Below, one piece after another: positions 1-10,192 of a stretch of DNA of 36,492 nucleotides (its first letter is position 1; the number at the start of each line of letters is the position of its first letter). A model generated the notes under the pieces. That model saw only the letters and a list, made by a program, of their open reading frames with translations, did not search any database and was not told where the DNA came from. The position numbers and the translations under genes are program-made. The stretch is taken from assembly GCA_905221605.1 (NCBI GenBank), contig CAJNDS010000943.1, positions 12,501 through 48,992 of the forward strand. The letters are read 5' to 3'. Origin of the DNA: Symbiodinium natans (Eukaryota > Sar > Dinophyceae > Suessiales > Symbiodiniaceae).

Positions 1-428
1 AGTTATCAGCTACAACTACATCATCCCTACTTGTGCTGAGCCCATATAACCCACAACCCGAAGCAGGGCTTCAATTTTCCACATCGCGACCAATGGCCAA
101 GGCGTGCCTAATCGACAGGTTTTGAGTAGTTATGCCTGTGGCTCCCGGCTGAGTGCCAAACAGCTTTTGTTACGCATCTCGATACTGTGTGGAGTGAGCA
201 GCTATGTTTTCGGCACGGCAAATTTGCAAGTCAGGACGTCAACTCTCCAAACGACAGCGGCAAAACCCCAAACAGCAGCACCCACGGGCCCCGAGAGCTT
301 GCTGAAGCATTGAAGCCGCGTTCTGATACAACCGCCCACCTGACACCTTCCCTGAACGCTGCATGGAGCCGCATGTCGGTGCCTTTGGCCCACTTACTGC
401 GCATTCCGTGCGATGGCCTGCTTCAGAA
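1..428. other. No recognised gene
   Basis: Open frames exist on both strands, but none resembles a known family or has a convincing splice structure. The stretch is probably intron or intergenic DNA beside the minus-strand exon at 429-682. Confidence 0.4.
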
Positions 429-682
429 TCACCTCTCTGGCCTGTTCCCCACAGGCCGCTGTCCTTGCAGTAGACTCGCGTCCAGTCCTGGCCACTTGGA
501 CGGCGTAAACTGAGGTCGAATTCCAGATACAGTTCCCTGGCATCTGATAGGTGCTGTGAACATTGCTGCGTCGCCGCCCTCGGAAGTAGGAGTTGGCCTT
601 GCGCGTCCAGACGCGACCGCACTATCACATTTTTCTTCCAGCATTTGCAAGAACACTTCCATTATCCGAAGCCGATGCCCTC
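429..682 (-). CDS. Possible terminal exon, unknown protein
   Basis: Read on the minus strand, a CAG acceptor at 685-683 is followed by an open frame of about 84 codons to a stop at 429. The start of the peptide (RIMEVFLQMLEEKCDSAV) looks like an amphipathic helix; the rest is Gly/Pro rich. A second minus frame overlaps it with similarly protein-like composition, so frame choice is uncertain. No family is recognised and no upstream exon was identified. If real, this gene is convergent with nothing nearby and diverges from the + strand channel gene at 1158. Confidence 0.35.
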
Positions 683-1095
683 CTGCTGTTGCGATTCTGT
701 GGTGCTTGCTGTAACCTGCTGTCGGGGGCGGAATCAGCTTTTGGATTCCATCTGGCACAAAACTGGAAGTACATGAAGGATGCACAGCATTGCACAGCCA
801 CGCTGCGTACAGGCTTTGCAGTGCGACCGGGTCGTTCCATGTAGCTTTGTGCGACGATCGCAACTATGCTCCAATATGTTCTGCCTTCCATCTGCTTCGG
901 GCCTGGGTCTTGGCAGTGGCATGTTTATTAGGCTAACAGTCCGTCGTTGGTCTATTGGCTTGTTGTAAGATTATTGTGGCCGTAGTTGGTACAGTAGCCT
1001 CCGTGTATTCATGCTGCATTTTCCGGGGTTGGGACGATACCTAACTCAAAGCAACAATCCCCAGTAGCATGATTGTTGTTTTGCTTTCCGTCTAG

Positions 1096-1112
1096 CTCGA
1101 CTCCGTGACCGG
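1096..1112 (+). CDS. Possible 17-nt microexon of the channel gene
   Basis: Between a pyrimidine-rich CTAG acceptor and a GT donor, 17 bases could encode LDSVTG, similar to the TGG-type pore-loop segment of voltage-gated channels. Joined to an exon starting at 1162 it keeps frame and gives LDSVTGWPNNARPVIEKV. The intron would be only 49 bp, and the preceding codon in this frame is a stop, so the exon would have to be this short. This is inference. Confidence 0.25.
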
Positions 1113-1157
1113 GTGGAGCTTTCGTTTTCGTCGTCCCTAAGGAGATCACCTTTTCAG

Positions 1158-2239
1158 GCAGTTGGCCCAACAACGCACGGCCTGTGATCGAGAAAGTCAG
1201 TCAGACCTTTGCGATCTTCTTCGTGTTCTACGTTACAATTATCGCATTTGCGGTCATAAGGGTGATAAGCGCCGTTTCTGATTCGTCAATGGAAATTTTT
1301 GGGTGTGGTCTGGTATGTTGGTTGAAACCGAAAATTGAAAAGGGTGCTCGGAAGCGGAACAGCAAAGGTTTTCCTCAAGGACACGCTCGAGGCGGCCCAG
1401 AATGACGCTGAACAGCTGATAGTCGAGCGCATGCACCAGAAGGCATCGTACATCGAGCAACTGGAAGGTGTTTTCAGAGCCATCGATGCAACTGGTACCG
1501 GCATGATCACGGAGGAGCGGCTCACCCAAATTCTCGCCAACCCCAAAGTCCAGGCATACTTTCAGACCATCGATCTGGACTTGCATGAAGGAACCGCGCT
1601 TTTCCACCTGCTGGCCAACGCGGACGGAGAGGCGAGGTGGGAGTAGCAAATGTCTCTTCTCCATTGTTCGTTTGTCGACCGTGACAGCATGACTGAGTAG
1701 CTCCATATATATATATATATACACGTGTATATATATATATATATATATGCATGTATCGTTCCTCGATCTATGACAGTATGACAACTTGTTCTGCTTCTAC
1801 TTGTCTTTGCAGCCCTACACATCCAAAACGCCAACACACCATGAACCCCACCAACGACCGGCAAACACAACATGACCCCTCAAAATCCATGTCTCTGGGT
1901 TATGTTCCCCAAGGTCTATGTATGACCCCCAGCTTCGAGTTCATCATTCCCCCTCCCCCCCTCCCTGAGGTAACTCTCGATGAGTTCATAAATGGAGTAC
2001 TACGATGCAGGGGTCCCGCACGTGCCATCGACCAAGTCGCCTTGCATGCGGACCTGGCGCGTCTTGAGGCAAAAGTGGACAAGATCGCAGACCACATACT
2101 TGGCCCTAGGCAACGAGTGACAGACCGCCGTGTCGAGAGCATGAAGGCCTTCCGCATTGACGCCTCTATCGAGGTCAAGAGTTTTCTGGCTAAAGCCACG
2201 AGTAGAACGATGAGTAGAACGATGAGCTTAAAACAATAA
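1158..2239 (+). CDS. Voltage-gated cation channel, C-terminal part with EF-hand pair
   Basis: This is the 3' end of a gene for a plasma-membrane ion channel of the voltage-gated Ca/Na superfamily. Exon 1158-1273 (start could be 1162) encodes the last pore helix S6 (TFAIFFVFYVTIIAFAVIRV). After a GT-AG intron (1274-1367), exon 1368-1631 encodes a helix and an EF-hand pair: loop 1 is DATGTGMITEER, with Arg at the last ligand position; loop 2 starts ANADGE and is also imperfect. After a second intron (1632-1969), whose donor reads GC, exon 1970-2239 completes EF-hand 2 (VTLDEFINGVLRCRGPARAI) and ends at a TAA. The S6-EF-EF-GPARAID order is familiar from dinoflagellate channels. Phases match at both junctions. 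Upstream exons carrying S1-S5 are not visible here. The degenerate loops suggest weak Ca2+ binding, which is inference. Confidence 0.8.
1704..1754. repeat. (AT)n microsatellite, self-complementary
   Basis: Alternating AT either side of a central ACACGTGT makes a long perfect palindrome. It lies inside the channel gene's GC-AG intron and could extrude as a hairpin in RNA or DNA. Confidence 0.9.
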
Positions 2240-2840
2240 GTTGGTAACATGGAGTGTTGTGGTACTGTTCCAATAGGTTCCGGGTGGTAAGATCCCACCC
2301 TCAGCTTTCTGCATGATCTTCTATCGAAGACGTGGAAGAGATGTGGTGATGTTGTATATTAATTTCTAGCCGTCGAAGAGATGGCAATGTTATTTACACT
2401 CCTTCGCATATGACAGTGGCCGAGACAGAAATGCTCACAGATGATAATTGTTGAGATTGTCAGGCGTCTCCCCTGTCACATGTTGAAAGATTTTAACAAT
2501 TGGCTCATGCGAAACCACGGCGAAAGTCAGTGGTTAGGAGCCGCATGGCGCGCCTTCAGTTTGTAGAGGTCGGGTTTGTTGGCGCACCGGAACTGCACGC
2601 TAATTCGTTCACACCGCTTGGGCCCATGGCAGACTTCCAGGTGCTTTGAGCTGCGTGTGCTTGGACATTGGTTCCTTTAATATTTTAGCGAGGCCGTGGC
2701 CAAGAGAGACAATGTCTGAGCACACGTCGCTGGTTGTTTCATGCCTCGATTTTGGTGTCTCTCGCACACCCGTAGTTTTGCCCGTGCGCAGTTGACAATG
2801 CCCGATGCCAACTCTTGGCGGCAAAGACTTGGCTTCACAG
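2240..2840. other. No recognised gene
   Basis: 3' flank of the channel gene. Minus-strand frames around 2609-2859 show some protein-like composition but no supported exon limits. Confidence 0.4.
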
Positions 2841-2895
2841 AGACATAGGGCTGGAGCACTTCAAGCAGTTCCTAGCCCACCATACCGAAGTCTAG
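2841..2895 (+). CDS. Possible terminal exon, unknown protein
   Basis: A CACAG acceptor is followed by an open frame encoding DIGLEHFKQFLAHHTEV and a TAG. The composition is protein-like and the acceptor good, but the exon is short and no partner exon was found. Confidence 0.3.
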
Positions 2896-3427
2896 GCAGA
2901 GTGGCAGGAGATCCGGTTGAATTGCTGCTCCTGGCAGCGCCCTGCCCCTTCCCCGCCCTTCAAACATCGGTTGTTGTAAAGCTGCGCCTTCGCAGGCTTC
3001 AACAGAACCACTGTTCTTCGATTCCTTCAGACGAGCCGTCAAACCTATGTCCCAGCCTCTTCCACATGTAAAGCTTTGGGCAGGGCGCTGAAACTCGCAC
3101 ATCGCTTCACGATCAGGCCTCGCGGCTGTGTCTTTTGAAGCCGAAGTTAGCTTCTGCCGACGAACTGTCTTGCAGTCTGACGGGACTGTTCTTGGGTTTC
3201 GGAATTCGGAAAGCTTTCCAGTCTGAAGCGATGCTGGGACCTTGTGGGGAAGCCTTAGCAGCCTTAGCAACTTTGGAGATGGGGAGGGGGGGAGGGGGGG
3301 GATCCGCCTCCCTCCCAGCATCTATACATCAACACTGGCTTTACATACACATATATATATATATACATATACATATATACATACAAAGTTAGTATATTAA
3401 ACTGTCATATCTGCTTCTCTGCATCAG
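2896..3427. other. No recognised gene; low-complexity DNA
   Basis: Contains a G-rich run near 3282-3302 and an AT/ACAT-type microsatellite at about 3346-3385. No exon can be supported. Confidence 0.4.
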
Positions 3428-3541
3428 GCTTCTGCGCCCGTGGCCGCCGAGAAGCGCCTCGAGGACTCCAAGAGGCAAAGAGCTCTCGAGGCTGAGAGCG
3501 ATTCGGGGCCGAAGTTCATGTGTTTGAGAGGCTTGGCTTAG
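3428..3541 (+). CDS. Possible exon, charged coiled-coil-like peptide
   Basis: After a TGCATCAG acceptor with an upstream pyrimidine tract, 37 codons run to a TAG at 3539-3541. The peptide begins ASAPVAAEKRLEDSKRQRAL and is rich in Glu, Lys and Arg. Either it is a terminal exon, or it is spliced out before the stop at a GT near 3520 into the region at 3643-4205. No family is recognised. Confidence 0.4.
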   Translation, partial: ASAPVAAEKRLEDSKRQRALEAESDSGPKFMCLRGLA

Positions 3542-3642
3542 GGGAGCTATCTATTCAGTGGGTCGATAGTGAGAAACTTAGAGTCGGCTTTTGTGCATAG
3601 CACCCCAGTGCGACCTGACGCTCTTTCAGTTTCACTTCGATA

Positions 3643-4205
3643 GTGCAGTCGCATCACGTCGCACGACTTCAACGCACCGAAACGGGAAACAGGGTCGATA
3701 AGATATGGAACGCACCAGAACAAGATATATGTAGAGCCGATGTCGCTGTGGATCGAGAGGAGGTGTGGTCTGAGTCTTGCCTCCGCGACAGCACACCAGC
3801 TGAGAACCCCAACGGTCGCTCCTGCCTGAAGGACATGCCTGCGAGAGAGGTCACGGACTCCCAACAGTCGCAGCAGACACGACCTCAAACTCTGCGGAAG
3901 CACTCTACCTTCGGCAGCCTTGCTGAAACTTTGGCTGCTATGTATGTGATAGCCATATCCTGCGTGTTTGCATCTTGAATTATATGTCTTGTTGTCGTTA
4001 TGTCTTATAGTCCTGTATATCTGCATCAACAGGTGGGAAGGAAAATCCGCTGGGCCGTCTTTTCCGCGGGATTGCGCAGGCTTACACTCGAATCGGATGG
4101 TAGGTGTCGTCCTGCTGCGCCGTTGCCCCAGGCATCTCCGACTACCAGAGTGAGCTGAAAGTTGGCCTGGCTGCGCCTCTGTCACCTGGCAAGCTGAAGC
4201 ACTGA
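3643..4205 (+). CDS. Possible multi-exon gene end, unknown protein
   Basis: Three stretches look coding: about 3643-3942 (includes DVAVDREEVWSESCLRDS, ending FGSLAETLAA); 4033 to about 4095 after an AACAG acceptor (GKENPLGRLFRGIAQAYTRI); and 4132-4205 after a CCCAG acceptor (ISDYQSELKVGLAAPLSPGK, then LKH and TGA). Joining the last two at 4095/4132 restores Gly and keeps frame but needs a GA donor; the nearby GTAGGT at 4100 would give a different frame and an early stop. A 212-codon minus-strand frame overlaps this region but is compositionally unlike protein. Function unknown. Confidence 0.4.
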
Positions 4206-4683
4206 TTGGTCCTTTTGCCTCTTGGGAACTTGGTGCCGAGAATGCACAACCTGCAGGCCTGCCATCTCCAGAAGCACCGCCTCACTACAGATGTCCAGTG
4301 GAGTAGGCGCAGCAGGCAGTGGCACTGGTGCGGCAGCAGTGCAGCGTGCAGAGATGGAGAGATGGGCTGCCAGTCATGAAGAGCTTTCGGATGGCTTTAG
4401 GAGTAGAAGTAACATGCGCAGCCTCCCCACTCCCCCTTTGGAATGCCTGGGCTGTGACAGGTCAATCAGGAAGCTGCTGCCGTCGTCGGTGTTGCTCTTG
4501 GTCTCGATATATTGCAACCTGGCGAAGGGACACACCGGCTTCCATGAAACTAATCCGTTCCTCAGCAGGACATGGCGGCATTGCTCAGAAGCCTTACCCG
4601 GATTGTCCCAGCATGGATCGATCAGATCCTCAGTTTCTGAGTATCTCTGGCTCTGAGGCGACCACCCCCGAAGAGGACTTGAA

Positions 4684-4703
4684 GGGGGGGGGGGGGGGGG
4701 GGG
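4684..4703. repeat. Poly-G tract
   Basis: About 20 consecutive G immediately after an acidic open frame (…PEEDLK). It would read as polyglycine if translated, but more probably is intronic. Confidence 0.85.
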
Positions 4704-4821
4704 CGAGGCTCCAATATGACCCGCTCCACACCACAAGGTAGCCAAGGTATCTACACCACTTCACTCTTAGAATCATCGACGAGGCCGCGATAAATCTGAA
4801 TCCTCCACACCTTCCTAGCAG

Positions 4822-5370
4822 GAAACCGCCCACAGCCAGCTGTCCAAGTTGGCTTCGATCATGCTGGATGATGCTTGGACACAGGGCTCGGGCCAAGGGC
4901 CCAAGGTATGTTGCATTTCACGAAGTTCAGCTATTCGTAGTTTACTGAAAGCACTGACCTGAGACTCTGAGAGGGAGGAACGGCAGGGACCATCAAATCA
5001 ACCGAAAGCGTCAAGCAGAAGATGTCAACGAGGATTCCAAAACTAGACACTCCTTGAGGAAGCCAATGAGAGCCACCGGACGGCCATGGAGGAGCCGCCT
5101 GCCAACATGGAAGGATTGGAGCTTACATTCATTGCAAACCAGAGTGTCCTCGGTGAACAAGGTATCCACCCCTCAAGTATGACTGCAATGATGTAGAACC
5201 CGAGAGAGAGACACACACAAAACATAACAGAGTCTCGCTTCACTGTGGAGGGGCCGGCAAGAGGTGGGGGTTATAAAAGAGGTATCTCCAGGCCAGTAGG
5301 CTTCCTCTGCCTTTCAGTTCCCGCAACAGCTGGGGCACTAAGCCTAAGCACCACCATGATACACTCGTGA
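4822..5370 (+). CDS. Three-exon gene end, unknown protein
   Basis: Exons 4822-4905, 5059-5161 and 5318-5370 join in phase. Exon 1 (28 codons, ETAHSQLSKLASIMLDDAWT…) starts after AGCAG and ends at a GTATGT donor in phase 0. Exon 2 starts after TTGAG, encodes an acidic peptide (EANESHRTAMEEPPANMEGL…) and ends at GTATCC in phase 1. Exon 3 starts after CTTTCAG and encodes PATAGALSLSTTMIHS followed by TGA. Introns are 153 and 156 bp, both GT-AG. The product is not recognised. Upstream exons may include 4560-4683, where two frames look coding. Confidence 0.5.
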
Positions 5371-5561
5371 GCATGTGTGAGCACTGCACCGTAAGGTATT
5401 GGGAGCTCATGCTCGGAGCCGAGGCCGCGAGACTTAGGGGAAGCTGCCTTGCACCCCACCTCCAGCTCGGCGAATCTGACACTCCACTGTACCGGCTGTG
5501 CCCTATATATAAACTAAAGGGGACCAAAATCACGTTGAGTTGGTTGCAAAGAGTGTGGCAG

Positions 5562-5870
5562 GTGCCCTATGAAGTCCGGTCGAAACGATGGTCGGACGAC
5601 CTCGGCTTCCAGCACCTCGGGCCACGGATATTTGAAGGGTCGTGCTCAAACTGCAGACACACACACACACACCTTTGGCCGCCTTAGATTTCGATCCTTG
5701 TTCGCTGCTCTGGGCCTTGCAGTTGCATGGAGGCATAGCCTTACTGACTTATTATTAACGGTAGCAAAGTCGATCAGCCGCTGCAGTTGCGAAAAGGAGC
5801 GCCAATCCCTGGACCGACTTCCGTGGAGGAGGCCATATGGCAGTTCGCCTCGCAAACTCTGCAAAATTGA
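5562..5870 (+). CDS. Possible two-exon gene end, unknown protein
   Basis: After GGCAG at 5561, a frame encodes VPYEVRSKRWSDDLGFQHLG and continues to about 5650, next to an (AC)n tract. After CTGCAG at 5786, exon 5787-5870 encodes LRKGAPIPGPTSVEEAIWQF… and ends in TGA. The donor of the first part is unclear, and another frame in the second part (EVAHESLLSRLLREAG) also looks protein-like. Confidence 0.3.
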
Positions 5871-6411
5871 GGTGGCTCATGAGAGTCTACTGAGCCGACT
5901 GCTGCGTGAAGCCGGCGTAACAGCAGCACTCAACACCTGACCCTGGCACATGAAGACACCTTTCAATGGCCTGAATGTCCCTTGTCGGAGGCCTTCTGTC
6001 TTTGCGCTGTCTCCTCTACTTTGCAGACAAGCATACTGCCCAGGCTGCGCAAGGTAATTGTGAAGAGATGCGAAGAAGTTTGGCTGTGATAACACCCCTA
6101 TGTTGATGCTGATCATATAGAGCTTTGTGGTGCAAAAATGCCCCAAGACAGGCCAGATGGCATTCAACCGTTTCGCAGTGTCAAGCCAAACTTTGGGGGC
6201 GCACCGAAATCTATTGAAAACTAGGCTCTCCTGCCGCCTGACTGCTCGAGGCACGGCGTCTAATGGAGGAGGCGAAGTTTCCTTCACGCGTCAGCAGCTC
6301 AGACTTCTGCAACTCAGCGTCGGTTGCGTGGATCAAGTATCCCGGCTGGAAGCCTAAGCCTGCTCTCGATCCCATGTGAGGAGTAGAGGAGGTAGGGGAA
6401 GTGACCTCTCG
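5871..6411. other. Mostly unassigned
   Basis: Around 6267-6357 a + frame (GGEVSFTRQQLRLLQLSVGC…) ends at a TAA and could be a terminal exon; splice limits are unclear. Nothing else is supported. Confidence 0.3.
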
Positions 6412-6491
6412 GCCCTAAACCCTAAGCAAAAAACCCTTGCCTGCCTTGTGCGAGAGTGAGCGACTAAACCCTAAACCCTAAACCCAAAACC
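6412..6491. repeat. Interstitial CCCTAAA repeats
   Basis: Degenerate and perfect copies of CCCTAAA, the complement of the plant/algal telomere unit TTTAGGG, in two short runs. Confidence 0.85.
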
Positions 6492-6673
6492 CATGAGTTG
6501 AGGCTTGGTATCCTTTCTCAGCTGCCGGCATTACGATTTGCCAGCTACTTGCGGTCCACCTGCGGCTGCACGCGCGGCCTATGCTGGGTCCTGCCTGGGG
6601 CCTTAAGTGAAGACAAGTAGCCACACATGGGGGCTGCCGGAAATAGGGGTGCCTTCCTGGAGCTCCCATATTT

Positions 6674-6718
6674 GGGGGGTAAAAAGGGGTAATTACCCCT
6701 ACCTGTAGGAAACCCCCC
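6674..6718. repeat. Foldback element with 16-bp perfect palindrome
   Basis: The palindrome AGGGGTAATTACCCCT (6685-6700) is enclosed by an outer inverted pair, GGGGGGT (6674-6680) and ACCCCCC (6712-6718), followed by a poly-C run. Confidence 0.75.
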
Positions 6719-6719
6719 C

Positions 6720-7684
6720 CCCCCCCCTATGAGCCAATGCAAGTAGAGTCTCATTGCGACAGGCTTCTGATACTGGCATATTCTTGTCCGGACCCATTTG
6801 GCTTGTCCTGGCAGCACTCAGACTTTCAGGTAAAGACGCTCCCTGCAGCGCACCCCTTGGCCATGAAGCGCTTTCTGCGGCTTGGATTCCAGATTTTGCC
6901 AAGGCATGCAAACAATTTGAAGTCCAACTGCAGCTTGAAATTTAAGGGGGCGTTCGCTGACAGGTTGTCAGGCATGCAGGAGTTTCAGAAAAGGGGCTTC
7001 ATGACTCACGGGTCGGGGTTTTTGCCAGGAAGTCTTGTAGCTCTTTAAGCCTATACACCCCAAACTGCCCCCCCTGGACTGACGAAGCCTGCGCTTCTTG
7101 AACTTCTTGTTGAAATTCATAATCTGCCCTGTTCTTGATTCGTCTCGAAGCTTCGCTGAACGCGCAGAAAACATATGCTCGTGAAGGGTTTGAGGGACCG
7201 GGTTAGCTGAGCACAGGTTTCTTTCAGGGCTTCAGGCCTGTAGACAGGCGGTAGACAGGCGGTCCACCTGCTGACAGGGTCCGTGGTCTCAGTTTATAGT
7301 AGCACGATGAATCGCCTCCTTCTTTCGAACTAAGGGCTGAGCTTGCTAAGAGAGATCCCGTGGAGGTCTTTGCGAGCGACTGGGCGGCAGGCGTTTTCAT
7401 GCATAAGATTCAATGAGTCTTCTGTCTTCATCTCCAAGTCTAGGGTCCAAAACGGTACGGGGCTAGAAAAACAGAACGTGCAACCTATGAGATATTTCTG
7501 CATCACAGGAGCTAAATTTCCTCGGTCCCCTCTCAGGCTACTGGATGGCTGCGCTGTGCAAGCTTCACAAGGAGCCGACATCGCAAGCGCCATGTCAGCT
7601 GGCTTGGGCATCCAGTCCCAGAATCACGCCGGGAAGTAGAGCCTCTCCCTGGTTTTAGACAGCCCAAATGCTGACTGTAGCCGT
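6720..7684. other. Mostly unassigned
   Basis: A + frame after a CACAG at about 7509 runs to a TAG at 7637-7639 (GADIASAMSAGLGIQSQNHA) and may be a terminal exon; an overlapping frame is equally open. A short direct repeat (GTAGACAGGCG twice) occurs near 7241-7261. Confidence 0.3.
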
Positions 7685-8078
7685 ATGGCGCAGAGAGTAG
7701 CCTGCCAGGAGTGGCAAGAGCTGTGCGTTCGGGATCCGAACGCCAATATCTCAATGTCCTTCAACCGTGTCTACGAGTACGCCGCTGGACTGTGTGGGAG
7801 TGGCTTTAGGGTTTGGAGCACAATGAAGCACACAGCATTAAAACTTCCAACAGCGGCCACACCGATCTCTACAAATCACAAGACCTCAAGGGCAAGCTCA
7901 AACTACGGGCTTTCGGCATATGAGCTCCCGCTAAACCTTGGCAAAATCCTCCAGAGGTGGGTGTGGCTGTGGAGAGTGCGTTGGCCACGAAACACTCCGA
8001 CCGCTTGCGTGTCCTCAAAGAGGTGAACGCCAGGCACACCCTGTCAATAAGCGTCACTGTCCGAGGACTTTCTTCAAG
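7685..8078 (+). CDS. Possible exons of an unknown gene
   Basis: From an ATG at 7685 (also preceded by a possible GCGCAG acceptor) a frame encodes RVACQEWQELCVRDPNANIS and continues YEYAAGLCGSG to about 7800. A second stretch, 7955 or 7957 to 8078, encodes VGVAVESALATKHSDRLRVL and more, ending at an excellent GTGAGT donor in phase 2. The link between them is not proven. No family is recognised. Confidence 0.4.
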
Positions 8079-8429
8079 GTGAGTGTTGATAGGAATGCCA
8101 GGGGGGTCTTGTGTAAGTAGAGAATTGAGTCTACATTACACGTGCCCAGCTGGCGCAGGTCCTCCATTACTAGCAGCCACAACTTGCTCGTTCGCATCTC
8201 GGCGCGTTCAAGCTCCCGGCTACAAGCGAGTCATGCAGGTTTCTGGGTGGTTTCCGTGGTTGTTCTGTGAAGCTGCTTTTGCACGAACGCTGGCACCGCA
8301 ACTCCATCTGAGGCGCGGAGCTTCTTGGATGAGAAGAGTGGTTCTGCTGTCTAGTCATTATGAGATATTAGGAGTAGTGTGGATGATGAAAACAGCATGG
8401 CAGTAGCTTGGCGAGTCGATGAGGTCTAG

Positions 8430-8553
8430 GGTCCTCGTCGGCATGGTGCGGTTGGAGCACCTCTTCCTTTGTCTCGGTGCCTCGGTGTTGGACAAAAAGA
8501 GCCCGAAGGTCGTCGCAGTTCCACGAGAGAATTGGGGCATTGAAAGGTTTTGA
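8430..8553 (+). CDS. Possible terminal exon, unknown protein
   Basis: After a TCTAG acceptor, 40 codons run to TGA (MVRLEHLFLCLGASVLDKKS, then PKVVAVPRENWGIERF). The overlapping minus-strand frame (8368-8718) contains ILSWNCDDLR, which resembles the start of an exonuclease-endonuclease-phosphatase domain as found in LINE elements, so this stretch could instead be a retroelement fragment on the other strand. Confidence 0.3.
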
Positions 8554-8792
8554 GTGATGCGAAACGGCTGAGGCTACAAGCTGAAGAGCTCCCGGCCTAG
8601 CCTGCAGGATGAGGAGGACTTCAAGGCCAGATCGGTTGCGTGGTGCAATGGCGAGGCGCTGTTCACCCCATAGATGTTTGGCATTCTGGATCTTCTGTGT
8701 CTGTGTGGTTTCAGGCATTCAAACTTGTGGGGTCTCAAGCATGTACATTTAAGCAGGTTCAGCCAACCCGAACCAGATCAAGCCTCTTGGCT

Positions 8793-8978
8793 GAGAGAGA
8801 GAGAGAGAGAGAGAGAAGAGCCTGCCGTCAATATTTCACCAAGACCTGACTCACCTCCGGGCGCGCCTGGTGCGCGGGGGTTTTCCCCCAAGCCCTGCAG
8901 AAGAAGAAGAAGAAGAAGAAGAAGAAGAAGAAGAAGAAGAAGAAGAAGAAGAAGAAGAAGAAGAAGAGAGAGAGAGAG
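8793..8978. repeat. (GA)n and (AAG)n microsatellites
   Basis: A GA run at about 8793-8816, an uninterrupted AAG run of about 22 units at 8899-8966, then GA again to 8978. The frames through it (polyArg, polyLeu) are artefacts. Confidence 0.95.
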
Positions 8979-10192
8979 CGAAGGAACCTTTGGGAGTAAA
9001 TGTGTGTATTTGCTTCTGGCTTTAATTAATGCCTGGAGAATCTGCAGGGCAAGCCGGAACACTATGTTGCACATGGACTCGCATGCAGGGCTCAGTGATG
9101 GAGCGCACTACCAGAAAGTGCTTTGACGAACCCTCATCACTTACAGCCGCATGTAACAATGTAGTATAGAGCAGACCGCTCCGGCTTTGCAGTCTGAGGT
9201 TCCTCGGTGGACAGCGACTCGGCTTCAACCCTTGCTTTGTGAGGAGGGAGCTGCGACATCCACACGGCGACGTTCGCTAGAAACACCCTGCTCTACAACT
9301 CTACAATCGCAAGAGATGTGACACTCTTTTCCGGATTCTAGAGATGTCGTCCGAAAGGTTCGCCCAGTAAGAATTGGCAGTCCGATCCTGAAACGATGCT
9401 TCATAGCTGTTCATAAGTTCTGGGATGAGCTAGGTGATGTGTCGATGGCCGTGCCCGAACTGATCGACTCGGCAGAGGCTCCTAAGCTGCTTTCATGTTG
9501 GAGCCTGTGCAAAGCTTGGACTTTACGAAAATAAGGGACCCCTACTATAGACCCCCAAATAGTAGGATCCCCTTAGAATCAGGACCCCAAAAAAGGTACC
9601 CCTATTTTCGGAAACCCCCATTTGGGTTCGCAGAACAGGTAGAGGCTACGTGTTGTCGAAAGTAACAAAAGCCCCACCCCTCCTTTGCTTCGGGAAAGTC
9701 TGGGGTTTGTTCCATATAGAGCCCCAAACCCAACACATTTTGAAACGTGAACAAAAGTGAACTCCAGACCAGATGTCCTGAACGACAAAACGTTCCTTGC
9801 AGCCTGGCAGACGGGAGAAACCGATGCTTCCTCTCGGTTGTTGATGCTTCCTCTCCCTGAAGGTCTACCGCTTATACAGGGGTGCCTGCGGCGCTGAGGG
9901 GGACATTCAGGCAAGTTTGTGCGGGGTGTTGCGACTTGCGAATCTGTCCCGCATTGTAGGCTTACGGATTTGTGGTACAGTGAGGGATGTGCTCGGGGCA
10001 GGAGCGATGTCGCATCTGGGTGGCTTGGATCAAGCAACATATTGGTCGCGTGGGGGTCCGGAAGCATCAAGCCATGTAAGCTCAACTACGTGTATAGCTG
10101 CCACCCAAGCAGGTGCGCATTGTAGAGACGAATGCCTCTGACCCATGGCATCTCGTTTGCCAGCTTCCAAGGTGGACTTCACGCGTTTGCAG
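8979..10192. other. No recognised gene
   Basis: No supported exon. Contains the foldback element at 9526-9610 and a 168-codon minus frame (9579-10085) without family resemblance. Confidence 0.4.
9526..9610. repeat. 85-bp foldback element with terminal inverted repeats
   Basis: Ends are CGAAAATA (9526-9533) and TATTTTCG (9603-9610). Inside is a stem CCTACTAT/ATAGTAGG (9541-9548 and 9559-9566). Short GGGACCCC-like motifs fill the rest. It resembles a small MITE or a foldback; no target-site duplication was verified. Confidence 0.55.

Noticed and set aside
3547-4185. 212-codon minus-strand frame
   Set aside because: Composition is not protein-like, and better exon candidates with splice sites lie on the opposite strand.
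7674-7697. GTAGCCGTATGGCGCAGAG as a possible spliced-leader relic before an ATG
   Set aside because: Needs a gap and several mismatches; not distinguishable from chance.
8674-9126. Frame with a long polyarginine run
   Set aside because: Translation of an (AAG)n microsatellite.
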